Both the position numbers and the translations under genes were made by a program. Shown here piece after piece: positions 36,457-48,024 of a stretch of 64,000 nt of DNA. The DNA is from Corynebacterium comes (GTDB lineage: Bacteria > Actinomycetota > Actinomycetes > Mycobacteriales > Mycobacteriaceae), in NCBI RefSeq assembly GCF_009734405.1, contig NZ_CP046453.1, positions 1,674,001 to 1,738,000 of the forward strand, in the 5' to 3' direction. The notes beneath the pieces are model-generated. The model was given only the letters and a program-made list of their open reading frames with translations. It did no database searches and was not told the origin of the DNA. Within the stretch, counting starts at the first letter, position 1. Each line of letters opens with the position of its first letter.

Positions 36457-36817
36457 GCTCGACCCCCTCGTAGACCTCGACGTCGAAGCCGCGGCCGGCG
36501 GCGGTGAGCACGACGACGTCGAAACGCACAGCCACCCCGGGCCTGCCCGCCAACCAGCGGGCGGCGGCCCGGCGCAGGCGGGCGAGCTTCCGTCCGGTCA
36601 CGGCCTCCGCTCCCCCGAAACCGGGGCCCGAGCGGGTCTTCACCTCGATGAAGACGATCGTGCCGTCCTTCTCCCGGGCGATGAGGTCGAGCTCGCCTAC
36701 GGGATAGGAGACGTTGCGGTCGACGATCTCCGCCCCGCGCCGACGGTAGAGTTCGGCGACGCGCTCCTCCCCCAGCCGACCCAGTCTGGTACGGCGACGG
36801 TGCATCGATGCGGTCAT
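36443..36817 (-). CDS. UPF0102 (YraN) nuclease-fold protein
   Basis: A 124-residue protein with the Holliday-junction-resolvase/PD-(D/E)xK-like core: YRRRGAEIVDRNVSYPVGEL, DLIAREKDGTIVFIEVKTRS (active-site Asp, Glu-x-Lys) and RRAAARWLAGRPGVAVRFDVV. Function unproven across the family. AGGGGG precedes the ATG by 7 nt. First gene of the comM-dprA operon, consistent with a DNA processing role. Confidence 0.88.
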   Translation of the reverse strand: MTASMHRRRTRLGRLGEERVAELYRRRGAEIVDRNVSYPVGELDLIAREKDGTIVFIEVKTRSGPGFGGAEAVTGRKLARLRRAAARWLAGRPGVAVRFDVVVLTAAGRGFDVEVYEGVEHGAR

Positions 36818-36900
36818 GTGGTTCCCCCTGATCAGATGACGGTGCTGTTCCCTCTCACCATCACTGCAGGAGCGCAGGCGCGCCAGTACCGGAAACCGGG

Positions 36901-36949
36901 AAGAGCCGCGATCTGTGGATAACCCAGGTTATCCACAGACGCGGCTCTT
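36901..36949. other. Long hairpin with two perfect, inverted DnaA boxes
   Basis: Outer stem AAGAGCCGCG / CGCGGCTCTT (36901-36910, 36940-36949) and inner stem CTGTGGATAACC / GGTTATCCACAG (36913-36924, 36927-36938) with a 2-nt loop. The inner arms contain TGTGGATAA (36914-36922) and TTATCCACA (36929-36937), each a perfect consensus DnaA 9-mer. It lies 26 nt past the DUF2469 stop and also looks like its terminator, followed by only a short U-run on either strand. The rest of the 157-bp gap shows nothing else. Confidence 0.7.
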
Positions 36950-36974
36950 TCACACTTGACAGGAGCGCAGAATG

Positions 36975-37280
36975 CTACTCCGGCAGGATCAGGTCCGGCT
37001 TGTCCAGTTCCTCGATGTTGACGTCCTTGTAGGTGATCACCCGGACGTAACGCACGAAGCGGGCGGAGCGGTACATGTCCCATACCCAGGCGTCCGACAT
37101 ACGCACCTCGTAGTAGACGTCGCGGCCTTCAGTGTGCGGAATCAGCTCCACGGCGTTGGCCAGGTAGAAGCGGCGTTCGGTCTCCACGACATAGGAGAAC
37201 TGGCTGACCACGTCCCGGTACTCGCGGTAGAGGGAAAGTTCAACCTCTGCCTCGTAGTTGTCGAGTTCCTCAGCACTCAT
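36975..37280 (-). CDS. DUF2469 family protein
   Basis: A 101-residue acidic cytoplasmic protein beginning [20 protein letters not shown] and containing [20 protein letters not shown] and [20 protein letters not shown]. This family is highly conserved in actinobacteria, always next to rnhB, with no known function. AGGAGG lies 6 nt before the ATG, and the start overlaps rnhB by 11 bp. The 3' end is followed by the DnaA-box hairpin. Confidence 0.88.
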   Translation of the reverse strand: MSAEELDNYEAEVELSLYREYRDVVSQFSYVVETERRFYLANAVELIPHTEGRDVYYEVRMSDAWVWDMYRSARFVRYVRVITYKDVNIEELDKPDLILPE

Positions 37281-37908
37281 GATCCGCCTCCTGCGCGTTC
37301 AGCCATTCGTCGTGGGCCTTCACGACGTTGGCATAAGTGTATCGGTGCTCACGCGTCGCGCCGTGCTGACGCACCGCAGCCATGTGGGCCTTCGTAGAGT
37401 AGCCCTTGTGCGAGGCCAGCCCGTATCCCGGGTAGTACCCGTCCATCGTGACCATGAGCCGGTCACGGGTGACCTTCGCCAGCACACTGGCCGCCGAGAT
37501 GCACCGCATGGCGGCGTCCCCGCCGATCACCGGCAGATGCGGGACCACCAGGCCGGGGATGCGCCATGCGTCGGTGAGGACGTAGCCGGGCCGGACGTCG
37601 AGCGTCGCCACCGCCCTACGCATCCCGGAAATGTTCGCGTGCTGGATCCCGCGGGCGTCGATGTACGTGGCGGAGACGGTGACCACGGACCAGGACACGG
37701 CGGCGTCGATGATCAGCGGGAAAAGCTTCTCGCGGAGTGCGGGGGTGAGTTTCTTCGAGTCGGTCAGCCGTTCCAGGCCGGGAAGCTCCCCGTCGGGGAG
37801 AACGCATGCCGCGACCGTCATCGGTCCGCAGCAGGCGCCACGCCCGGCCTCGTCGACGCCCGCCACAGGGCCCAGACCGTGGGCGGAGAGCAGTTCCTCC
37901 GGTCGCAC
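37270..37908 (-). CDS. rnhB: Ribonuclease HII
   Basis: Removes RNA from RNA/DNA hybrids and single ribonucleotides from DNA. The 212 residues contain the catalytic acidic residues in [16 protein letters not shown] (Asp, Glu) and further acids at VLTDAW and in [17 protein letters not shown], plus [18 protein letters not shown]. The GTG start shares one base with the lepB stop (TAGTG), so translation is coupled. Confidence 0.95.
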   Translation of the reverse strand: MRPEELLSAHGLGPVAGVDEAGRGACCGPMTVAACVLPDGELPGLERLTDSKKLTPALREKLFPLIIDAAVSWSVVTVSATYIDARGIQHANISGMRRAVATLDVRPGYVLTDAWRIPGLVVPHLPVIGGDAAMRCISAASVLAKVTRDRLMVTMDGYYPGYGLASHKGYSTKAHMAAVRQHGATREHRYTYANVVKAHDEWLNAQEADHEC

Positions 37909-38624
37909 TACTGCTGAATCGCCGGGTCCTCGACGCCACCGATGCGGTTGAACGGGAAGATGATGGCCTGTACCTTGCCGCGGATGTTCTCCTCCGGGAT
38001 GGTGCCCTGGTACTCATCGCCGATGTGCGCGCGGGAGTCGGCGGAGTTGGTGCGGTTGTCGCCCATCATGAAGTAGTTGTCCTCGGGCACGGTCAGCGGG
38101 CCGAAGTAGGGCCCGCCACAGGCCTGGGAACCGGTCTCCGGATCGATGGGGTAGGCCGGCGGATCCAGGGTGTAGGACTGATCGATCGGCGCATCGTCCA
38201 CCATTACCGCCGGGTCGCCGTCCTGACAGGACACCGTCTGCCCACCGGTGGCCACGATACGCTTGACCAGGTCATTCTCATCCGGGGCGACAAGCCCGAT
38301 GTAGGAACCGAAGTTCTGCATGCTGCGGACGACGTCGTTCTCCGAGCGCTGGGAGACGAAGCCCTGGTTCCACGAGTCGGTGCCCTTGAACACCACCACG
38401 TCACCCGCCTCCGGCTCGCCGAAGCGGTAGCCGATCTTGTCCACGAAGATGCGGTCGCCCGTGCAGCCGGCGCAGCCGTGCAGGGTGGGTTCCATCGACT
38501 GCGAGGGGATCATGTAGACCCGTCCGATGAAGGTCTGGAGAAGGAAGATCGCCAGCAGCGTCAGCACGATGACCACCGGAATCTCGATGTACCAGGGCGC
38601 TGTCTTCTTCTCCGTGTCACTCAC
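37908..38624 (-). CDS. lepB: Signal peptidase I
   Basis: Membrane serine protease that removes signal peptides from exported proteins. The 238 residues have an N-terminal membrane anchor ([20 protein letters not shown]), the nucleophile in [13 protein letters not shown], the general-base Lys in [16 protein letters not shown], and box [19 protein letters not shown] at 38624 is chosen because a -10 hexamer TATGCT lies 8 nt upstream; an upstream ATG at 38660 would sit above the promoter. Divergent from an ABC transporter gene. Confidence 0.95.
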   Translation of the reverse strand: MSDTEKKTAPWYIEIPVVIVLTLLAIFLLQTFIGRVYMIPSQSMEPTLHGCAGCTGDRIFVDKIGYRFGEPEAGDVVVFKGTDSWNQGFVSQRSENDVVRSMQNFGSYIGLVAPDENDLVKRIVATGGQTVSCQDGDPAVMVDDAPIDQSYTLDPPAYPIDPETGSQACGGPYFGPLTVPEDNYFMMGDNRTNSADSRAHIGDEYQGTIPEENIRGKVQAIIFPFNRIGGVEDPAIQQ

Positions 38625-38632
38625 GAGTTCAG

Positions 38633-38661
38633 AGCATAGCAGCAGGCAACCCTCGTACACT
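38633..38661. promoter_or_regulatory. Divergent leaderless promoters of lepB and ABC exporter
   Basis: Minus-strand TATGCT (38633-38638) lies 8 nt before the lepB GTG; plus-strand TACACT (38656-38661) lies 8 nt before the ABC ATG. Only 45 bp separate the start codons, so their polymerase footprints overlap. Confidence 0.6.
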
Positions 38662-38669
38662 TGAGCACC

Positions 38670-40409
38670 ATGACCCCGTCGACAGCCTCACCGTTCCGGA
38701 CACTCCTCAACATGCTCGCCCACCACAAGGGTGTTCTCACCCTGGCGATAGTCATGTCACTGGCGGGTTCCGCTCTCAGTCTGGCGCAGCCGATGGTGAT
38801 CAACCGGATCATCTCCACCATCGGTGAGGGGCCGGTCGCGTGGCTGGTCTGGCTGCTCGTCGGACTTCTCCTGGTGTCCTCCGTCCTGTCGGCCCTGCGC
38901 TCCTACCTGCTGACCCGCACCGCGGAGACCGCCGTCCTGGCCACCCGCCACCGGCTCATCGCGCAGCTGCTGCGGCTGCCCGTCCCCGCGTATGACCGTC
39001 ACCGCACCGGCGACCTGGTCACCCGGCTCGGCTCCGACACCACGCTCATCCGCTCCGCCTTCACCGGCGGACTCGTCGAGGCCATCGGCGGCGTAGCCAC
39101 CATGATCGGCGCGATCGTCCTCATGGCGCTCGTCGACGTCCTCATGCTCGGCATCGTCCTCGGCGTCGTCGCGGTCACCCTTTTCGCGGTGGTGAGCACC
39201 TCCACCCTCATCCAGCGGTACACGAAGAAGGCGCAGGAGGCGGTCGGCGACCTGGGCGCCGGCATGGACCGGGCGCTGGTCGCCGTCCGCACCATCCGCG
39301 CGGCCGGCGCCCAGGATCAGGTCGAGGCCGGACTGCGTGCCGACGCCGACCTCGCCTGGCTCCAGGGAGTCCGCATCGCACGTGTCGCCGCCCTCATCTT
39401 CCCCGCCGCCGGGCTGGCCATGCAGGGCAGTTTCCTGCTGGTCCTCGGCATCGGTGGTGCACGTGTCGCCGCCGGCACCATCACCGTCGCCGAGCTGGTG
39501 ACCTTCGTCCTCTACCTTTTCATGGTCTCCATGCCCCTGGGCTCGATCTTCGCCGCAGTGACCACCATCCGGCAGGCCATGGGTGCCATCGAACGCATCG
39601 GGCAGATCATGGAGATCGAACCCGAATCGACCGACGGCCGCACCGCCCGGGACGCCCACTCCATCTCCTTCGACAACGTCTCCTTCGCCTATGAAGGGAG
39701 GGTGACGGAATCCGGCGAGACGCCCGAGCCGCACCCCGTGCTTCTCGACGTCTCCGTGGACATCCGCGCCGGCGAGAAGACCGCCATCGTCGGCCCCTCC
39801 GGCTCCGGAAAGTCCACCATGCTGGCGTTGATCGAACGCTTCTACGACCCGACGGAAGGACGTATCCTCCTGGGGGACCAGGACATGGCAGAGCTGACGC
39901 GCTCCTCCGTCCGCAAGGTCGTGGGTTATGTCGAGCAGGAGGCGGCCGTGCTCGCCGGCACCGTCCGGGAGAATCTGACCCTGGGCGCGCCGGACACCAG
40001 CGACGAGCGCTGCTGGTGGGCCCTCGACCAGGTCAATCTGCGGGAGCGGGTGGCCGAGACCGACGGCCTGGACACCATTCTGGGCGACCGGGGACTGTCT
40101 CTGTCCGGTGGCCAACGCCAGCGCCTGGCACTGGCCCGCATGCTGCTCATGGAGACTCCGATCCTGCTGCTCGACGAACCCACCTCGGCCGTCGACTCGC
40201 AGAACGAGCAGCTCATCCTCGACGCCGTCGACGCCTCCGCGGAGGGCCGGACGCTGGTCGTCGTCGCCCACCGCCTGTCCACGGTCACCGACGCCGACCA
40301 GATCATCGTCCTCGACAACGGGCGGGTCGCCGCCACGGGCACCCACTCCGAGCTCCTGGCGACCAGCCCCCTCTATCAGAACCTGGCGTCCCGGCAGCTG
40401 CTGGGTTAG
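38670..40409 (+). CDS. ABC exporter, fused membrane and ATPase domains
   Basis: A 579-residue half-transporter expected to work as a dimer. Six hydrophobic segments occupy about residues 15-310. The ATPase domain has Walker A AIVGPSGSGKSTMLALIERF, a Q-loop at GYVEQEAAVLAGTVRENLTL, signature LSLSGGQRQRLALARML, Walker B ILLLDEPTSAVD and switch His VVAHRLSTV. This matches the multidrug/lipid flippase class (MsbA/LmrA-like). ATG at 38670 is chosen over a TTG 9 nt upstream because of the -10 spacing. Substrate unknown. Confidence 0.9.
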   Translation: MTPSTASPFRTLLNMLAHHKGVLTLAIVMSLAGSALSLAQPMVINRIISTIGEGPVAWLVWLLVGLLLVSSVLSALRSYLLTRTAETAVLATRHRLIAQLLRLPVPAYDRHRTGDLVTRLGSDTTLIRSAFTGGLVEAIGGVATMIGAIVLMALVDVLMLGIVLGVVAVTLFAVVSTSTLIQRYTKKAQEAVGDLGAGMDRALVAVRTIRAAGAQDQVEAGLRADADLAWLQGVRIARVAALIFPAAGLAMQGSFLLVLGIGGARVAAGTITVAELVTFVLYLFMVSMPLGSIFAAVTTIRQAMGAIERIGQIMEIEPESTDGRTARDAHSISFDNVSFAYEGRVTESGETPEPHPVLLDVSVDIRAGEKTAIVGPSGSGKSTMLALIERFYDPTEGRILLGDQDMAELTRSSVRKVVGYVEQEAAVLAGTVRENLTLGAPDTSDERCWWALDQVNLRERVAETDGLDTILGDRGLSLSGGQRQRLALARMLLMETPILLLDEPTSAVDSQNEQLILDAVDASAEGRTLVVVAHRLSTVTDADQIIVLDNGRVAATGTHSELLATSPLYQNLASRQLLG

Positions 40410-40420
40410 GTGCCCGGGGT

Positions 40421-40441
40421 CCGACGCCGGCAGGGCGTCGG
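40421..40441 (+). terminator. Hairpin after the ABC exporter gene
   Basis: CCGACGCC / GGCGTCGG 8-bp stem with a 5-nt loop, 11 nt beyond the stop, without a U-tract. Confidence 0.5.
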
Positions 40442-40476
40442 CAAGCATCATGTGCACGACCCTACCCATGGGAGAA

Positions 40477-40511
40477 CCCCGCCGCCCCGGCACGAAGCCG
40501 GGACAACGGGG
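40477..40511 (-). terminator. Probable rplS terminator
   Basis: Interrupted stem: outer CCCCG/CGGGG and inner CCCGGC/GCCGGG with a 5-nt loop, 18 nt past the rplS stop; a short TTCTCC follows on the minus strand. Confidence 0.5.
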
Positions 40512-40529
40512 TCACATAAGCGCAGGGTG

Positions 40530-40871
40530 TTAGCGCTTCTCCTTGATGCGGGCAGCCTTGCCGCGCAGCTCACGGAGGTAGTAGAGCTTCGCGCGACGGA
40601 CGTCACCGCGACGGAGGACCTCGAGCTTGTCGATGTTCGGGGAGTGGACCGGGAAGGTACGCTCAACGCCGATACCGAAGGAGACCTTGCGGACGGTGAA
40701 GGTCTCGCGGATACCGGAGTTCTGGCGACGGATGACGACGCCCTTGAAGATCTGGATACGCTCGTTGGAACCCTCGATGACCTTGACGTGGACATCGACG
40801 GTGTCACCCGGGCGGAAGGCCGGGACATCTTCGCGCAGCTGCGCGGCATCAACCTTGTCGAGAATGTTCAT
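40530..40871 (-). CDS. rplS: 50S ribosomal protein L19
   Basis: Large-subunit protein at the 30S interface. The 113 residues start [19 protein letters not shown] and contain [52 protein letters not shown] and [17 protein letters not shown], full length for the family. A longer in-frame ATG 108 nt upstream has no homology. GGAAA lies upstream of the ATG. Monocistronic. Confidence 0.98.
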   Translation of the reverse strand: MNILDKVDAAQLREDVPAFRPGDTVDVHVKVIEGSNERIQIFKGVVIRRQNSGIRETFTVRKVSFGIGVERTFPVHSPNIDKLEVLRRGDVRRAKLYYLRELRGKAARIKEKR

Positions 40872-41049
40872 GCGACATTTTCCTTTTCTCGTTCTGGACA
40901 GAGGACCCTGGCGGCTTCTCCCCTGTTGAGGCGCTCGACCGGTTCGTATCCGATACAGACAACCTGGACATTCTCCCACAGTCGGAAGGTCGCCGCAAAA
41001 TCAGCTCCCCACCATCGGCCGAGGCCCCCCGATCACCTACACTGTCCCC

Positions 41050-41142
41050 GACCCCACGGGCGCCCGGGGCATCGGGCTGAGATCGCGTTGACGCCTGCGC
41101 GAGGACCGTAAGAACCTGTCTGGTTAGCACCAGCGTAGGAAG
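41050..41142 (+). ncRNA. TPP (thi-box) riboswitch
   Basis: Conserved elements in order: GGGCGCCCGG, GGCTGAGA (CTGAGA at 41077-41082), GGACCGTAAGAACCTG, and GGTTAGCACCAGCGTAGGAA. Together they match the TPP-binding aptamer. The aptamer ends about 12 nt before the thiE ATG and its last strand abuts the GAGAGG ribosome binding site, so thiamine pyrophosphate probably blocks translation initiation rather than using a separate terminator. Confidence 0.93.
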
Positions 41143-41153
41143 AGAGGCCGAAC

Positions 41154-41804
41154 ATGCGCCCCACCCCTGATCTCCGCTGTTACCTGGTCACCGGATCCGG
41201 GCCGCGGGAGCACGTCGTCGACGTCGCCCGTCGGGCCGTCGCCGGAGGTGCCCGCACCGTGCAGGTCCGCAGCAAGCCGATCTCCGCGCGCGACCTGTAC
41301 GCGCTCACGGAGGAGATCGCCCGTGCCGTCGGCGACCGCGCCCATGTGCTTGTCGACGACCGCGTCGACGTCGCCCTCGCCCTGCGCCGCCGCAGCGTCC
41401 CGGTCCACGGCGTGCACGTCGGCCAGGACGACCTCAACGTCCGTGACGTGCGGGCACTGCTCGGCGACGACGCCGTCATCGGCCTGACCACCGGCACCCG
41501 CGCACTGGTCGAGGCCGCCAACGGGTTCGCCGACGTGATCGACTACATCGGCGTCGGACCCTTCCGCCCCACCCCGACCAAGGACTCCGGGCGCGAGCCG
41601 GTGGGTGCGGACGGGTACCGGGCGCTGGTGGAGCTCTCGGAGGTGCCGGTCGTCGCCATCGGGGACGTCACCGCCGATGACGCGGGCGTGCTCGCCGGCA
41701 CCGGTGTCGCCGGGCTGGCCGTCGTCCGCGGACTCATGGGCGCCGCCGACCCGGCCGCCTACGCACAGCGTCTGATCAGTGGTTTCGAGCAGGGCCGCCG
41801 ATGA
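41154..41804 (+). CDS. thiE: Thiamine-phosphate synthase
   Basis: Joins the pyrimidine (HMP-PP) and thiazole phosphates to make thiamine phosphate. The 216-residue TIM barrel has RTVQVRSKPISARDLYALTE, VLVDDRVDVALA, VHGVHVGQDDLNV, IGVGPFRPTPTKDSG and VVAIGDVTADDAGV. First gene after the TPP riboswitch; its stop overlaps thiO (ATGA). Confidence 0.95.
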   Translation: MRPTPDLRCYLVTGSGPREHVVDVARRAVAGGARTVQVRSKPISARDLYALTEEIARAVGDRAHVLVDDRVDVALALRRRSVPVHGVHVGQDDLNVRDVRALLGDDAVIGLTTGTRALVEAANGFADVIDYIGVGPFRPTPTKDSGREPVGADGYRALVELSEVPVVAIGDVTADDAGVLAGTGVAGLAVVRGLMGAADPAAYAQRLISGFEQGRR

Positions 41805-42859
41805 CCGGCGTCTCAGTTGTCGGTGGCGGCCTCATCGGCCTGGCCACCGCCCTGCGTCTGGCGGACCGGGGCCACGCGGTCACCCTCCTGGACCCCGCGC
41901 CCGCCTCCGGCGCCACCCACCACGCCGGTGGCATGCTCGCCCCGGCGGCGGAGGTGGTCTACCGGCAGGAGTCACTGTTTCCTCTCATGCAGCGCTCGGC
42001 GGAGCTGTACCCGGGGCTAATCCAGGCCGTCGAGAAGCACACCGACCTGCCCACCGGATACCGCACCGAGGGCACCCTCGTGGTGGCCGCGGACCGGGCG
42101 GATTCGACGCACCTGGCGGAGCTGTCGGACTACCAGTCCGCCCACGGCATGGACGTCGAAAGGCTGCCGCTGCGCCAGGCCCGGAAACTCGAGCCGAGTC
42201 TGAGCCCGCAGCTCGCGGGCGCGGTGCTCATCCCGGGCGATCACCAGGTCAACCCGCGCATGTTCGCGGCAGCGCTCCTTGACGCCCTGGCCAACCTCGG
42301 CGTGAGCATCGTCCGGGAGAAGGTGACTGAGCTGCCAGGGGACGAACAGGTGGTGCTGGCCAACGGCCTCGGCGCCGCCGCGCTCCACGAGGGACTGCAA
42401 CTGCGCCCCGTCTACGGCGACATTCTGCGCCTGGGGGTTCCGGATCACCTCTCGCCGTTGATCACCCGCGTGGTGCGCGGATTCGTGGCGGACCGCCCCG
42501 TCTACCTCATCCCCCGCTCAGACGGCACCCTGGCCATCGGCGCCACCTCCCGGGAGGACGACCGCCCCGTGCCTCGCACCAGCGCGATCCACGACCTGCT
42601 GGGCGACGCCATACGCCTCGTCCCCGGCGTCGAGGAGTGCGACTTCCTCGAGGCCACCACCGGCGCCCGCCCCGGCACCCCGGACGATCTCCCCTACCTT
42701 GGGAGGGTGAGCGGGAACCTCATCATCTCGACGGGGTACTTCCGCCACGGGATCCTCCTCACCGCGCTGGCCGCGGACGCGACGCTGGCCCTCGTGGAGG
42801 GCCGTGATCCCGGAATTGACCTCGCAGCCTGCGATCCCCACCGACACCAGGAGTTCTGA
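41801..42859 (+). CDS. thiO: Glycine oxidase ThiO
   Basis: FAD enzyme that oxidises glycine to the iminoacetate used in thiazole formation. The 352 residues start with the FAD motif VSVVGGGLIGLATALRLADR and contain GATHHAGGMLAPAAEVVY, PVYLIPRSDGTLAIGATSRE and TGARPGTPDDLPYLGRVSGN. Belongs to the DAO family; the position between thiE and thiS fixes its role. Overlaps thiS by one base. Confidence 0.93.
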   Translation: MTGVSVVGGGLIGLATALRLADRGHAVTLLDPAPASGATHHAGGMLAPAAEVVYRQESLFPLMQRSAELYPGLIQAVEKHTDLPTGYRTEGTLVVAADRADSTHLAELSDYQSAHGMDVERLPLRQARKLEPSLSPQLAGAVLIPGDHQVNPRMFAAALLDALANLGVSIVREKVTELPGDEQVVLANGLGAAALHEGLQLRPVYGDILRLGVPDHLSPLITRVVRGFVADRPVYLIPRSDGTLAIGATSREDDRPVPRTSAIHDLLGDAIRLVPGVEECDFLEATTGARPGTPDDLPYLGRVSGNLIISTGYFRHGILLTALAADATLALVEGRDPGIDLAACDPHRHQEF

Positions 42860-43059
42860 TGAACCTCACCGTGAACAACCAGCCCGTGGCCACCGACGCC
42901 ACCACCCTCGTCGGACTGCTGGAGGAGACCCTCGGCCGGATTCCGGACGCCGGAGTGGCCGTCGCCGTCGACGGCGACGTCGTGCCCCGCTCGCAGTGGG
43001 ACCTCGCACTCGTCGAAGGCCAGTCCGTCGACATTCTCACCGCAGTCCAGGGAGGCTGA
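42859..43059 (+). CDS. thiS: Sulfur carrier protein ThiS
   Basis: A 66-residue ubiquitin-like protein ending in Gly-Gly (LTAVQGG), the site that is adenylated by ThiF and carries thiocarboxylate sulfur to ThiG. The N-terminus MNLTVNNQPVATDATTLVGL and central GVAVAVDGDVVPRSQWD are typical. Confidence 0.95.
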   Translation: MNLTVNNQPVATDATTLVGLLEETLGRIPDAGVAVAVDGDVVPRSQWDLALVEGQSVDILTAVQGG

Positions 43060-43845
<786 letters not shown>

Positions 43846-44913
43846 ATGGCCCTCCCGGAACGCGAACTCCGCCGCACCGCCCGCCAGCTCGCCCTGCCCG
43901 GTTGGGGCGTGGAACAACAGGAACGCCTGCACGGTGCCCACGTGCTGGTCATCGGTGCCGGTGGCCTGGGGTGCCCGGCGATGCAGTCCCTGGCCTCCGC
44001 CGGTGTCGGCCACATCAGCGTCATCGACGACGACACCGTCGACATCACCAACATCCACCGCCAGATCCTCTTCGGTGCCTCCGACGTCGGCCGCCCCAAG
44101 GTGGAGGTCGCCGCGGAGCGCCTGCGTGAGCTGCAGCCGGACATCACCGTCACCGCACTGCGGGAGCGCCTGACCGTCGCGAACGCGGTGGCGCTGGTCG
44201 GCTCCGTTGACCTCGTCCTCGACGGCTCGGATTCCTTCACCACCAAGTACCTCGTGGCCGATGCCGCCGAGATCACCGGCACTCCGCTGGTCTGGGGTAC
44301 CGTGCTGCGTTTCCGTGGCGACGTCTGCCTGTGGGCCGACGGCGTGGGCCTGCGCGACCTCTTCCCGGTCCAGCCCACGGGCGACTCGATCCCGGACTGC
44401 GCCACCGCCGGCGTCCTGGGCGCCACCACCGCGACGATCGGTGCCCTCATGGCCACCGAGACCATCAAGTTCCTCGCCGGTCTGCCCACCCGGCCGGGCA
44501 GGATGCTCAGCTACGACGCACTGACGGCGACGACCAGGAGCTTCACCGTCGTCGCCGACCCGCAGCGCCCGCGGGTCACGTCCCTGTCAGCCGACTACGC
44601 CGACGCTGTCTGCGCCGTGGGTCCCGACCCGCAGGCGCTTCTCGACGACGTCCGCCACGGCCGCGCCATCCTCCTGGACATCCGCGAACCCCACGAGAAG
44701 CTGCTCAACGACTCCCTCGCACACCTCAACCCCGTGCGTCTGCCCCTCTCGGACATCTTCGGCCCAGGCAACATCACCCGGGCGCTGGGCGACGCGGAGC
44801 GCGTGATCGTCCACTGTGCCTCCGGGGTGCGCAGCGCCGAGTTCTGCCGGAAGTACGCCGACCTGGGCTACGAGTTCATCGACCTGCCGGGTGGCATCAA
44901 CGGCCTGCGCTGA
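43846..44913 (+). CDS. thiF: ThiF adenylyltransferase fused to rhodanese domain
   Basis: Activates ThiS by C-terminal adenylation and supplies sulfur. The 355 residues comprise an E1-like domain (about 1-240) with VLVIGAGGLGCPAMQSLASA, VDITNIHRQILFGASDVGR and the conserved Cys in IPDCATAGVLGATTATIGAL, then a rhodanese domain (about 265-355) with ILLDIREPHEKL and the persulfide loop VHCASGVRSAEFC. The fusion provides its own sulfurtransferase, so a separate ThiI or IscS step may be shortened. The start abuts the thiG stop. Confidence 0.94.
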   Translation: MALPERELRRTARQLALPGWGVEQQERLHGAHVLVIGAGGLGCPAMQSLASAGVGHISVIDDDTVDITNIHRQILFGASDVGRPKVEVAAERLRELQPDITVTALRERLTVANAVALVGSVDLVLDGSDSFTTKYLVADAAEITGTPLVWGTVLRFRGDVCLWADGVGLRDLFPVQPTGDSIPDCATAGVLGATTATIGALMATETIKFLAGLPTRPGRMLSYDALTATTRSFTVVADPQRPRVTSLSADYADAVCAVGPDPQALLDDVRHGRAILLDIREPHEKLLNDSLAHLNPVRLPLSDIFGPGNITRALGDAERVIVHCASGVRSAEFCRKYADLGYEFIDLPGGINGLR

Positions 44914-44925
44914 CCTGCGCCACCC

Positions 44926-44950
44926 GTCGTATCTTGTTACATAATACGAC
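44926..44950. repeat. Inverted repeat between thiF and tex
   Basis: GTCGTAT (44926-44932) and ATACGAC (44944-44950) with an 11-nt AT-rich centre. The heptamer GTCGTAT also occurs in the repeat cluster at 1540. It may be a weak terminator for the convergent genes; nothing else is seen in the 97-bp gap. Confidence 0.4.
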
Positions 44951-45010
44951 CGGCTTCTTCGGTGCGAACTGGGCTTTTAACGGATCTGCCGTCAGATTAG
45001 ACGACTCCCG

Positions 45011-47281
<2,271 letters not shown>

Positions 47282-47288
47282 TTCGAAC

Positions 47289-47294
47289 AGTCTA
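47289..47294 (-). promoter_or_regulatory. -10 element of tex
   Basis: Minus-strand TAGACT then GTTCGAA (7 nt) and ATG at 47281; leaderless transcript predicted. Confidence 0.5.
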
Positions 47295-47313
47295 CGCGCC
47301 GGCGCCGAAGGGA

Positions 47314-48024
47314 CTACGTCTTCTTCCGGTTCTGCCGCCAGGCGCGGAAGACCATCAACGCGATGAGGCCGAGGGTGATCCACAGGATGTAGCGGTTGAC
47401 CACTTCCACCACGCCGAGGACCTCGTCGCCGAACTGGTGGCCCAGCCACATCATGAGACCGTTGACCGCCAGAATGCTGAGGACATTCACCCCGAGCATC
47501 ACCAGGAACCGGATCTTCAGCAGCCCGGCGACCGCGTTGACCACGGTGTTGGGCACCGGCCCGGGCAGGTATCCGGCCGGCACGAGCGCCAGTGTCCAGC
47601 CGAGGATCCCCGGTGACTCCGATTCCACCGAACGCGTGAATATCCGGTGTGCGCGGGGCATGTACTTCAGCGACATGTCGATGAACTCCATGCCCCACTT
47701 CCGGCCCATGGCCCAGTAGACGGGCATGAACTTCACCGCGCCGATCACCGAACACAGCAGATACACGATCCAGTGCCCGTTCCCCACGGACGCATTCGCC
47801 CCGGAGACGACCGCGCTGGTGTAACCGCCCACCATCAGCGAATAGGCCAAGGGGTGCAGCATGAGCCAGGCGCGCAGGGGAATGAGCACCAGCGACCAGA
47901 GGCCCATCGCGAGGAGCGCGACGAAGAGGATCTTGTCGGTCCGGTCCGGTTCCGCGAGGAACTTCGGCAGCTCCGGTTCTTCCTTCCTGGTCTCCGGCCG
48001 GGTCACGGGTGCTGCCACGCGCAC
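47314..48024 (-). CDS. Putative membrane protein, DedA/VTT-like
   Basis: A 236-residue protein with a Lys/Glu-rich cytoplasmic start (to about 30) and roughly five hydrophobic segments (ILFVALLAMGLWSLVLIPLR, GHWIVYLLCSVIGAVKFMPV, ILGWTLALVPAGYLPGPVPN, FLVMLGVNVLSILAVNGLMM, YILWITLGLIALMVFRAW). The GYLPGPVPN-type turn and arrangement recall SNARE-associated/DedA proteins, but the resemblance is loose. Start uncertain: GTG at 48024 lies inside the preceding gene (22-bp overlap) and another GTG is close by. Confidence 0.65.
   Translation of the reverse strand: MRVAAPVTRPETRKEEPELPKFLAEPDRTDKILFVALLAMGLWSLVLIPLRAWLMLHPLAYSLMVGGYTSAVVSGANASVGNGHWIVYLLCSVIGAVKFMPVYWAMGRKWGMEFIDMSLKYMPRAHRIFTRSVESESPGILGWTLALVPAGYLPGPVPNTVVNAVAGLLKIRFLVMLGVNVLSILAVNGLMMWLGHQFGDEVLGVVEVVNRYILWITLGLIALMVFRAWRQNRKKT

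Noticed and set aside
41043..41153. T-box or cobalamin riboswitch
   Set aside because: The CTGAGA and ACCAGCGTAGG elements together with the thi genes identify it as the TPP class.
47282..47755. 158-codon N-terminal extension of Tex
   Set aside because: It would run through the opposite-frame membrane-protein gene, carries no Tex homology and lies upstream of the predicted -10.
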